DNA of 14,283 bases from Candidatus Omnitrophota bacterium (lineage in GTDB: Bacteria > Omnitrophota > Gorgyraeia > Gygaellales > Profunditerraquicolaceae), in the NCBI GenBank assembly GCA_016938245.1, contig JAFGUY010000070.1, forward strand, positions 1 to 14,283, read 5' to 3'. Shown piece by piece: positions 7,331-14,133 of the stretch. Made by a program: the position numbers and the translations under genes. How positions within the stretch are numbered: position 1 is the stretch's first letter; each line of letters opens with the position of its first letter. The notes under the pieces are model-generated. The model made no database searches. It was given only the letters and a program-made list of their open reading frames with translations, and had not been told where the DNA came from.

Positions 7331-7442
7331 ACCTTGGGGACGCTCCCCGAGGTACCGCTCTATACTCAAAATTAACACTTTTTTGCATCATTCCCAATTA
7401 AAAACCTTTAGAGAGTGTCCCTTTGGGGAGCGTCCCCAAGGT
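7331..7442. repeat. 112-bp element with 18-bp inverted repeats between proB and proA
   Basis: ACCTTGGGGACGCTCCCC (7331-7348) is the exact reverse complement of GGGGAGCGTCCCCAAGGT (7425-7442). The interior is A/T-rich and has no open frame. The right part (7400-7437) matches 122-159 in 35 of 38 positions. The element fills almost all of the proB-proA gap, which is unusually wide for these neighbours, and its left end gives AAGGT, 7 nt before the proA ATG. It resembles a REP- or MITE-type non-autonomous element; that class is my inference. Confidence 0.8.
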
Positions 7443-7443
7443 T

Positions 7444-8508
7444 TTATAGAAGGACGATGTTGTCGCGGTGCACTATCTCCTTTGCGAAACGTGCGCCTTT
7501 TGCCTTCTCAAGCTCTTTAGCTGATAAAACTACCTTGCCGCGGGCAAAGACGCAGCCTTTGCTATCGCAAATCCCGACGATATCTCCGCAGGCAAAGCCG
7601 CCGTCGCAGGAGACTACCCCTACCGCCAAAAGGCTCTTTTTATTGATCAACGCTTTCTTTGCACCGTCATCAACAATAATATTCCCTTTAGCCTTAGTGC
7701 CGAATGCCATCCAGCGCTTCTTAGCATCCAACAAATCGCCTTTGGCTAAGAATACCGTCCCGCTATTTAAAGGGTCATCTATCGAAAGTTTAATAATCCC
7801 CTTTTTTCTTCCGTTGGCAATCACGCAAGGAATCCCCGAATGAATGCAAATTGCCGCTGCCTCAATCTTGGTAATCATCCCTCCGACAGAAGTATTTTTG
7901 CTTGTGGAAGATGCCGAAGCTTTAATCTCCGGAGTAATTTTATCTACAACCCTTATAACCTGTTTATCTTTATCCATCAGCCCGTCGATATCAGAGAGCA
8001 TAATTAAAATATCCGCTCCGACCATTGTCGCCACCAAAGCCGACAACCGGTCATTATCGCCGAATTTAATCTCGTCGGTTGATACAGTATCATTCTCATT
8101 AACCACCGGAACGCTATTTAACTTTAACAGGGTATTTATAGTATTCTTAGCGTTTAAGTAACGCGCACGGCTTGAGAAATCATCCCAGGTCAAAAGCAGC
8201 TGGCCGCAGGATAGCGAAACCTCTTTAAAGAACTTTCTGTAGGCATCCATTAACTCATGCTGGCCGATTGCCGCCGCAGCCTGCAACAGGCTTAAATTCT
8301 TCGGCCGGTTTACGATTTTTAAGATCGACATCCCTAAAGCAATTGCGCCTGAAGAGATAACTACAATTTCTTTGCCTTCTTTAATAAGTACAGCGATCTC
8401 CCGGGCAAAACCGCTTATCAAATTTACGTCGAGCTTTGCCTCTTTGGAATAGAAAAGGCTGGAGCCGATTTTTACCACTATCCTCTTATATTTTTTCTGC
8501 GACTGCAT
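7444..8508 (-). CDS. proB: Glutamate 5-kinase
   Basis: ProB phosphorylates glutamate to gamma-glutamyl phosphate, the first and normally proline-inhibited step of proline synthesis. The 354-residue protein has an amino acid kinase domain at about residues 7-255 with RIVVKIGSSL, VVISSGAIALG, VVNENDTVS plus FGDNDRLSA at about 135-157, and GGMITKIEAA at 209-218. A PUA domain follows at about 270-350, so it is the full two-domain form. The ATG is preceded by AAAGGAG with 7 nt spacing. This supports the start even though it lies 23 nt inside the end of obgE. ProA follows, but only after 120 nt that hold an inverted-repeat element. Confidence 0.96.
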   Translation of the reverse strand: MQSQKKYKRIVVKIGSSLFYSKEAKLDVNLISGFAREIAVLIKEGKEIVVISSGAIALGMSILKIVNRPKNLSLLQAAAAIGQHELMDAYRKFFKEVSLSCGQLLLTWDDFSSRARYLNAKNTINTLLKLNSVPVVNENDTVSTDEIKFGDNDRLSALVATMVGADILIMLSDIDGLMDKDKQVIRVVDKITPEIKASASSTSKNTSVGGMITKIEAAAICIHSGIPCVIANGRKKGIIKLSIDDPLNSGTVFLAKGDLLDAKKRWMAFGTKAKGNIIVDDGAKKALINKKSLLAVGVVSCDGGFACGDIVGICDSKGCVFARGKVVLSAKELEKAKGARFAKEIVHRDNIVLL

Positions 8509-9448
8509 CTACAAGCTCCTTTAAGCCCTGCTTATTTAACGCGGATATAGGGAAAACTTCTTGCTTTACGGCTTTCTTAAACCGTTTTAAATTTTCTTTT
8601 GCCCCTTCTAGATCCATTTTATTTAAAGCAATAACCTGCAGCTTCCTTGCAACGATCTTACTGTAATCTTTAAGCTCCTGATTAATCGCCTTATAATCTT
8701 CTAAAGGGTCTCTTCCCTCAAACCCTGAAATATCCACAACGTGTATTAAGATTTTCGTGCGCTCAATATGCTTTAAGAATTTATCCCCTAATCCCCTGCC
8801 TCCTGAAGATCCTTTAATCAGCCCCGGGATATCGGCAATCACAAATTCACTCTCCCCGCGCTTTACTACACCCAAAACAGGAAATTTAGTGGTAAAAGGG
8901 TACGTTGCTATCTGGGGCCTGGCGTTTGAAACATTGGATATAAGCGTAGATTTACCGGCATTAGGAAAACCTACTAATCCTACCTGCGCAATAAGTTTAA
9001 GGGAAAGCAGGAGTTCTTTCTCCTCACCCGGATCGCCGGGGGTAGCTTCGGGAATCTTAATATTACCCAAACCGCCCTTGCCGCCTAAAGCAACGATAAC
9101 CTGCTCGCCCTCTTCTTTTAAATCGCGCAAGACGCATCCGGTTTTTACGTCAGATATAACCGTGCCTACCGGGATACGGATAACAACCGGCTCTGCATTC
9201 CTGCCTGTCTTGTTATTGCTCGAGGCATTCCCGCCGTGTTTTCCTTTAAAATGGCGGTTATACTGAAAATCCAGGAGCGTATAAATATTTCTGTCTGCTA
9301 AAAGAATTATATCCGCTCCGCGCCCGCCGTCTCCGCCGTTAGGTTTTCCGAAACGCGTATATTTATCGCGGTAGTGGCTATTGCACCCGTTTGCGCCATT
9401 ACCGGCTTTTACAAATATTTTTACTTCATCTACAAAAGGAATCCCCAA
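8486..9448 (-). CDS. obgE: GTPase Obg (ribosome assembly / stress GTPase)
   Basis: The 320-residue product has the glycine-rich Obg fold at about residues 3-155 (FVDEVKIFVKAGNGANG, GGDGGRGAD) and the GTPase domain after it: G1 GFPNAGKST at 160-168, G3 DIPG at 206-209, G4 NKMD at 276-279 and G5 ISA at 301-303. Obg acts in late 50S assembly and stress signalling. It lacks the C-terminal OCT extension of some Gram-positive Obg proteins, as many Gram-negative versions do. The start is a TTG one base after the rplU stop with only a weak purine run before it, so translation is probably coupled to L21. The glycine-rich domain begins at residue 5, and no later start would keep it whole. The end overlaps proB by 23 nt. 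Confidence 0.96.
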   Translation of the reverse strand: MGIPFVDEVKIFVKAGNGANGCNSHYRDKYTRFGKPNGGDGGRGADIILLADRNIYTLLDFQYNRHFKGKHGGNASSNNKTGRNAEPVVIRIPVGTVISDVKTGCVLRDLKEEGEQVIVALGGKGGLGNIKIPEATPGDPGEEKELLLSLKLIAQVGLVGFPNAGKSTLISNVSNARPQIATYPFTTKFPVLGVVKRGESEFVIADIPGLIKGSSGGRGLGDKFLKHIERTKILIHVVDISGFEGRDPLEDYKAINQELKDYSKIVARKLQVIALNKMDLEGAKENLKRFKKAVKQEVFPISALNKQGLKELVDAVAEKI

Positions 9449-9449
9449 T

Positions 9450-9767
9450 TTAACTACCTGCTACGATATCTTTTATCTTAATGCGGGTAAGCTGGGCACG
9501 GTGGCCTTTTGTCCAATGCGATGACTTACGGCGGCGGTACTTAAATGAAATAACCTTGTCTGCCTTTACCTGGCTTATGACTTCAGCGCTTACTTTAACG
9601 CCTTTTAAATAGGGCTGGCCTACTTCGACCTTCTTATCCTTAGAAAGCAAAAGCACCTTATCTATGGCAATATCTTTGCCGGCTTTGGCATCAATTTTAT
9701 TCACATCGATAACATCCCCTTTTTTTATATTAAACTGCCGCGCCCCGATCTCAATTACCGCATACAT
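9450..9767 (-). CDS. rplU: 50S ribosomal protein L21
   Basis: The product has 105 residues, the standard L21 length. It starts with MYAVIEIGARQFNIKKGDVI, and its C-terminal part contains the conserved basic FKYRRRKSSHWTKGHRAQLT followed by RIKIKDI, which is diagnostic for the family. L21 binds 23S rRNA in the large subunit. A strong Shine-Dalgarno (AAGGAG) lies 8 nt before the ATG, in the 16-nt gap after the RNase gene. The TAA stop is followed after one base by the TTG start of obgE. In most bacteria rpmA (L27) follows rplU directly, but here there is no room for it. Confidence 0.97.
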   Translation of the reverse strand: MYAVIEIGARQFNIKKGDVIDVNKIDAKAGKDIAIDKVLLLSKDKKVEVGQPYLKGVKVSAEVISQVKADKVISFKYRRRKSSHWTKGHRAQLTRIKIKDIVAGS

Positions 9768-9783
9768 TTTTCTTACGCTCCTT

Positions 9784-11226
9784 TTAAGCTATTTTTACCT
9801 CTTCTACGTGCAAGGTAGGATTAGAAATAAGATTTATCTTAACCCTGAATTTGTGTTCAATTGCCTTTAAATCTTCCTTATTCTTTAAAACCTCGTCGAT
9901 AATTGAGGGCGACAACCCCAGGCTTACCTCTTTTAATGACTTGCCTTTTAAATAACGTTTTAATTCTTTTAAAGCGTAAATAGCTATAGTCATAGGGGAC
10001 TTGACCCTCCCCCTGCCGCCGCAATAGGGACAAGGCTGATAGGAAAGCATCTGCACAGTCTTATGAACCCGCTCACGGGTCATCTCTACTACCCCGAACT
10101 TAGAGATCCCTAAGATATCATATTTTGCCTTGTCTAAACTTAATGCCTTCTTTAATATATTGAAGACTTCCCGGCGGTGGCTCTCCCTTTCCATATCAAT
10201 AAAGTCAATTACGATTATACCGCCTAAGTCGCGCAGCGCCAGCTGCCTTGCTACCTCATGCGCTGCTTCGCAGTTAACTTTAAAAGCGGTCTCCTCCTGA
10301 TTGAATTTTTTCTTAAAGCCTCCGCTGTTAACATCAATAACCACCAACCCCTCTGTCGGCTCAATTACAAGATAGGCCTTAGACTTTAAGTAAACCTTGC
10401 TTTCGTATATCCGGTTAATCTGCCTTTCAATATCCTTCTGCGCGAATAAATCATCCCCACGGTAAAACTCAACCTTTTTCGAAAGGTAACTTAAAAAGGC
10501 GCGCATGAAGTTTTGAATACGGTAAAACTCGGGCTTTGAGTCAACTAAAAGCTTGGAGACATCCTCGGTAAATGAGTCGCGGATTGCCCGAAGCGTTAAA
10601 TCATATTCTTCATAAATTAAGCTCGGGGCTTTTTTCTGCTGGGAGGCCTTTTCAAGCCTCTTCCATAACTTATAAAGAAACTGCGCATCGCTCATAAGCT
10701 CCTGCTTGGATTTGCTGCAGGCTGCGGTGCGCACAATAAAACCGGCATCCTTAGAAAGCTTAAGCTCATTAAATATCTGGCGCAGGCGTTTTCTCTCAAC
10801 TTCGTCTTCAATCCTACGGGATATGCCTACCTGCTTGTCCTGCGGCATAATTACAAGGTACCTGCCGGCTAAGCCAATATGCGTTGATAAGCGCGGGCCC
10901 TTAGTGCCGAATGATTCTTTGACTACCTGCACTAAAACCTCCTGGCCTTTTTTGATCTCCTTAGGCGGATGGGCTTTAGGCGTATCCACATGCTCAAAGG
11001 CAAATTCTATCTCCGATAAATAGAGAAAACCTTTTTTGCTTAAGCCGATATCCACAAACGCAGCGCCTAACGAAGGAAGCACTGCTTCAATCTTACCCTT
11101 GTAGATATTGCCGACTATGGTCCTGTCCTGCGGCCGCTCAATATAATACTCTTCTAACCGGCCGTCGGAGACTATGGCTACGCGTTTCTCCTGCGGTTCT
11201 ACATTAATTAAAATTTCCCGAGGCAT
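9784..11226 (-). CDS. rng: Ribonuclease E/G family endoribonuclease
   Basis: The product has 480 residues, the length of RNase G or of the RNase E catalytic half. It cuts single-stranded RNA for mRNA turnover and rRNA processing. The N-terminus (MPREILINVEPQEKRVAIV) is followed by an S1 RNA-binding domain at about residues 36-125 (GNIYKGKIEAVLPSLGAAFVD). The two metal-binding catalytic aspartates are in VVIDVNSGG (D298) and GGIIVIDFIDM (D341). The zinc-link CPYC is at 399-402, followed by GGRGRVKS. No long acidic or arginine-rich degradosome scaffold follows, which favours RNase G over E. The ATG is preceded by AAGGGA about 13 nt upstream, inside the end of the DUF2344 remnant. The gene is 16 nt upstream of rplU, so it probably shares a transcript with the L21/Obg genes. 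Confidence 0.95.
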   Translation of the reverse strand: MPREILINVEPQEKRVAIVSDGRLEEYYIERPQDRTIVGNIYKGKIEAVLPSLGAAFVDIGLSKKGFLYLSEIEFAFEHVDTPKAHPPKEIKKGQEVLVQVVKESFGTKGPRLSTHIGLAGRYLVIMPQDKQVGISRRIEDEVERKRLRQIFNELKLSKDAGFIVRTAACSKSKQELMSDAQFLYKLWKRLEKASQQKKAPSLIYEEYDLTLRAIRDSFTEDVSKLLVDSKPEFYRIQNFMRAFLSYLSKKVEFYRGDDLFAQKDIERQINRIYESKVYLKSKAYLVIEPTEGLVVIDVNSGGFKKKFNQEETAFKVNCEAAHEVARQLALRDLGGIIVIDFIDMERESHRREVFNILKKALSLDKAKYDILGISKFGVVEMTRERVHKTVQMLSYQPCPYCGGRGRVKSPMTIAIYALKELKRYLKGKSLKEVSLGLSPSIIDEVLKNKEDLKAIEHKFRVKINLISNPTLHVEEVKIA

Positions 11227-11508
11227 CTTTTATTCTAATCCCTTCTGGCAGCTGCGGCTGAAGCTTGAGCTTAAATTCGTCAGGGGCAACCGGAAGCGTC
11301 AAAAGAATAGAGGCCTCCTCATTCTCGCTCTCCAAGCCTAACTTCAAAGCCTTTTTATGCTTAGTTTAGGATGAGGAGAAAAACCTTCTGATAATTTAAG
11401 CGGCAACTGGGCCCTGCGCATCGCGCGCATGAATAAACGCATTAAATCCAGATGCGAAATATACCGCATCATCCCTGTTTTAGTAAACCCAAAACTCACT
11501 TTATACAT
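11204..11508 (-). pseudogene. Frame-disrupted, C-terminally short DUF2344 / TIGR03936 (radical-SAM-linked) gene
   Basis: I found this by translating the gap between pilQ and the RNase gene. From the ATG at 11508 one reads 54 codons (MYKVSFGFTKTGMMRYISHL..., then LKLSEGFSPHPKLSIKRL) to a TGA at 11344. This matches the N-terminus of the DUF2344/TIGR03936 family, which has an RFISHLDL...GFSPHPKLS pattern. The rest of the match continues in the -1 frame (ALKLGLESENEEASILLTL, then LPEGIRIKDASGNFN) to a TAA at 11204. One missing base in the A5G2 run at 11350-11356 explains the break; repaired, the protein would have about 101 residues. Full-length family members are, from memory, near 200 or more residues, so it is also short. 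A good Shine-Dalgarno (AGGAGA) lies in the last codons of pilQ, and the second frame overlaps the RNase start by 23 nt. Sequencing error, pseudogene and slippage are all possible. Confidence 0.72.
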
Positions 11509-11513
11509 TCACG

Positions 11514-13202
11514 TTATCTCCTTTTTTTCTTTTTATCAGCTAAAGGATCAAGCCCTAAAATTATTTTCTGATCCAAGCGTTTCTCTAACTTTTCTATCTC
11601 TGCCGGGGTTAATTCATCTTCATCTACTATCCGCGCCTTAATAAAAATCAGAAGATCAATCTTCTGCGTATCAGTTGTTTCGCGGCCAAAGAATTTTCCA
11701 ACCCAGGGAAGGTCTTTTAAGAACGGGATGCCGATGAATTCTTTGCTTTTAACATCCTTAAGCAGGCCGCCGATCACTACCGTCTCTCCGTCTTTAAGGA
11801 GGACCTGTGTCTGAGTCTCGCGCACATCAATAACCGGATAAGAAGTTACTGTACTTTCATCTCCAGCAGTAGATGTCGCCGTAACGCTGGAAGTTGAGGA
11901 AGTAACGCTGGGATGAATAATCATATTGATATATCCTTCTTCGCTTATCTGGGGCACGACATTTAAACGGATCCCTATCTCCTGATAATAATCTAATGTC
12001 TGGGTTACAGTTGGCCCGGTTGTATCTGTGCCTGCGGTTACTGTAGACTGCAATATAGGAGTATGGTACCCGACCAACATAGAAGCTTCCTGATTATCTA
12101 AGGTAAGGATTCCCGGCGCAGATAATGTATTCGTGCTGGCGTCATCTTCAAGGGCGTGTATTACTGCTTCAAATTTAGTCCCGGTTAATTTCTGGAATAC
12201 AAACTCCATCCCGGCATTATAAGGCTCATATCCTAAGATGGTAGATGTAGACGGGCCAAATACCGAGGGGACTAAAGGATTGGAAGCAGTAGTAAGAGTG
12301 CCGCCATGACCTCCTATATCTTTACCCCGGGCAACCTCCTGCATAGTAATCACGTTGGTTCTGGCTGTCCCTGCCCCACCTAGCCCCCAGTCAAAGCCGA
12401 TATCCCTTAGCTTATTGCGGTTAACTTCAATAATCTTGGTTTCAATAAGCACCTGCCTTGGCCTGATATCTATCTTTGGCAATATCTCATTGCGTATCCT
12501 ATCTAAAGAACTGAAAGTATCAGTCACAACCAGCATCTTGGATTTTACCGACGCATCAAACTCCGCTTTCTTCATCACCGTCTCTCCGGAAGCGCCTTTT
12601 TCGTATGAAATCGCCTCGGACTTTGCCCCGCTCTCCTTTGCCCTCTCTGAAGCCAAAGTAGAGGTATCTTTACCTATCTTAAAAGTCCCGAATTGCCACC
12701 CCTTTTGCCCCCGGGAATAAAGAACCGAAGTCTTTCCGCGCGGAGAAAGCAAGGGTATAATAATTTTCTGCGCATCCTGCGCATCCAGAAATTTAAGAGT
12801 AAATATCTCCGTCTGCAGCGGCTCTTCAGACTGGATCTTCGCTATATTCTCTATCTTGGTAACTAAAATGATATTCCCCTGCTTTTGATAACCAAACCCA
12901 TAAGTTTTTAAAATAACATCCAACGCCATCTCCCATGGTACATCAACCATCCTTATAGTAATATTACCCATTACATCGGGAGTTGTAACGATATTGACCC
13001 CGGCTTTTAAAGAAATAATCTTTAGGACATTACTGATATCCGCCTCTTTAAAATCAAGGGTAACATTCTCGCTGGTTCTTAAGGTTGCCTCAACCTGTGT
13101 CCGCGTATCTTCCTGTAATGCAGGGCCTTCATCCTGAGCAATCCCGGATATAGAAGTAACAAATAAAAACAAAGTAATTATACTTAATATTTTTTTAGCC
13201 AT
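11514..13202 (-). CDS. pilQ: Type IV pilus secretin PilQ
   Basis: This 562-residue outer-membrane secretin forms the multimeric pore through which the pilus leaves the cell. It has a signal peptide at about residues 1-22, an N0/STN domain at about 45-115 (VTLDFKEADISNVLKIIS), and an N1-type domain at about 131-229 that seems interrupted by an insert of about 60 residues (about 155-218). The secretin core is at about 245-528 and contains RPRQVLIETKIIEV, NTLSAPGILTLDNQEA, ETVVIGGLLKD and GIPFLKDLPWVGKFF, the last two being the hallmark C-terminal secretin motifs. The C-terminus is a basic tail (KKKKRR). I see no AMIN domain ahead of N0, so it is shorter than many proteobacterial PilQ proteins. 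A Ser/Thr-rich stretch at about 434-454 lies between secretin strands. The type II secretin GspD is the alternative; the pilNOP neighbours favour PilQ. Confidence 0.93.
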   Translation of the reverse strand: MAKKILSIITLFLFVTSISGIAQDEGPALQEDTRTQVEATLRTSENVTLDFKEADISNVLKIISLKAGVNIVTTPDVMGNITIRMVDVPWEMALDVILKTYGFGYQKQGNIILVTKIENIAKIQSEEPLQTEIFTLKFLDAQDAQKIIIPLLSPRGKTSVLYSRGQKGWQFGTFKIGKDTSTLASERAKESGAKSEAISYEKGASGETVMKKAEFDASVKSKMLVVTDTFSSLDRIRNEILPKIDIRPRQVLIETKIIEVNRNKLRDIGFDWGLGGAGTARTNVITMQEVARGKDIGGHGGTLTTASNPLVPSVFGPSTSTILGYEPYNAGMEFVFQKLTGTKFEAVIHALEDDASTNTLSAPGILTLDNQEASMLVGYHTPILQSTVTAGTDTTGPTVTQTLDYYQEIGIRLNVVPQISEEGYINMIIHPSVTSSTSSVTATSTAGDESTVTSYPVIDVRETQTQVLLKDGETVVIGGLLKDVKSKEFIGIPFLKDLPWVGKFFGRETTDTQKIDLLIFIKARIVDEDELTPAEIEKLEKRLDQKIILGLDPLADKKKKRR

Positions 13203-13567
13203 TAATCCTCCTCTTTCTCCAAATAAACTTCTAAAGGCTGGCCGTCTTTTATAAATACGACTTTATGCTCTTCGATATTTAACACTTGATAATCATCTAC
13301 AAAATCACCGACCTTAACTACTATGCAGTTTACTATAGCATAAGACATGGCAATTTTATCATAAATTATTCCTTCAAGCTCCAGCGCGCCGGAGGAAGAA
13401 CGCGGTTTTAATTTAACCATTACTCCGTCGGAAGATACCAGCGGCATAAACGGGTTACGCTCCCCCTTAGAGTCATAAATAAAGTCCCCCTCGGCAAAAC
13501 AGAACAGATGGAAACTTAAAATAAATAAAATAAAAACCAATATGATTTTAATCTTATTTCCTGACAT
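13202..13567 (-). CDS. pilP: Type IV pilus assembly protein PilP (short form)
   Basis: The product has 121 residues. It starts with a hydrophobic signal or anchor segment at about residues 6-25, followed by the ERNPFMPLVSSDG motif at about 36-48; an (R)NPF motif is typical of PilP- and GspC-type proteins. A small beta-domain follows at about 60-117 (GALELEGIIYD, VKVGDFVDDYQVLNIEEHKV), matching the homology region that contacts the secretin. PilP connects the inner-membrane PilN/PilO pair to PilQ. It is shorter than proteobacterial PilP, and I see no clear lipobox cysteine: the only cysteine near the signal segment is inside LFCFAEG, which is a poor match. The start overlaps pilO by 14 nt and the stop shares one base with the pilQ ATG (TAATG), so the three genes are probably translationally coupled. 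Confidence 0.82.
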   Translation of the reverse strand: MSGNKIKIILVFILFILSFHLFCFAEGDFIYDSKGERNPFMPLVSSDGVMVKLKPRSSSGALELEGIIYDKIAMSYAIVNCIVVKVGDFVDDYQVLNIEEHKVVFIKDGQPLEVYLEKEED

Positions 13568-14132
13568 ATGTTTTAACGGTTAAACTAACCTTCTGCCGTA
13601 GGGCATCCTGCGGCTGCGCTTCTATTTTAAAACTCTCTATTGCCATAAAGGCTTGATTATTCTCTAAAGAATTTATAAACTTTCCGAAATTATGGTACCC
13701 GCAGATTAAATCCATATTGATTGCTACTGGGGTAAGCTTACCTGAAGGCGCCTTTTGCGTATCGCGGATAGGTTTAATCTGCAGGATCCTTACATTATTG
13801 GCATTTGCCAGTTTAGAGATATCATGTAAAAGCGCGGTTAATTCCGGCTCGTATATAATTTTCTTCCCTTTCGCTTTAGGAGCGCTTTTCTGCGCTGCTT
13901 TAGCTGCCTGCATGCTTTGTATGCCCGCATCCAGTACCTTAAGGTCATTGCTTATTTTTACCACTTCTGCCTTAGACTTATCGGCTGCAGCCATCTGGCT
14001 TTTAAGCAAGAAATTAAAATCAATATATAAGACTAACATGCCTATAATAGCAATAAGGGCTATCTTTTTATTATCTAAAGAGAACCTCTCGGTTAAATTA
14101 AGCTTATTTATTTTCTCTATGAGCTTACTCAT
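13554..14132 (-). CDS. pilO: Type IV pilus assembly protein PilO
   Basis: The product has 192 residues. It has a short cytoplasmic N-terminus, one hydrophobic membrane segment at about residues 23-43, an alanine/lysine-rich stretch at about 45-92 that looks like a coiled coil, and a C-terminal periplasmic domain at about 95-190. This is the usual PilO plan and about the usual length. PilO pairs with PilN in the inner membrane, and PilP links the pair to the PilQ secretin, so the protein is a structural part of the pilus alignment subcomplex. The ATG lies one base after the pilN stop, and the gene end overlaps pilP by 14 nt. Sequence conservation in PilO is low, so the call combines architecture with gene order. 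A GspM-like type II secretion protein is the main alternative. Confidence 0.82.
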   Translation of the reverse strand: MSKLIEKINKLNLTERFSLDNKKIALIAIIGMLVLYIDFNFLLKSQMAAADKSKAEVVKISNDLKVLDAGIQSMQAAKAAQKSAPKAKGKKIIYEPELTALLHDISKLANANNVRILQIKPIRDTQKAPSGKLTPVAINMDLICGYHNFGKFINSLENNQAFMAIESFKIEAQPQDALRQKVSLTVKTYVRK

Positions 14133-14133
14133 T

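Noticed and set aside
122..7442. CRISPR array
   Set aside because: The related repeats are kilobases apart, in both orientations, with no regular spacers and no cas genes.
7415..8666. Several plus-strand open frames opposite proB and obgE
   Set aside because: They lie wholly or almost wholly within strongly conserved minus-strand genes and read as low-complexity Ser/Ala/Pro-rich peptides.
11350..11356. Programmed -1 frameshift site in the DUF2344 gene
   Set aside because: The zero-frame reading is ATA AAA AGG, so the tandem A-AAA-AAG slip does not fit the codon phase, and I see no clear stimulatory stem downstream. A missing base is simpler, so I kept slippage only as a remote option.
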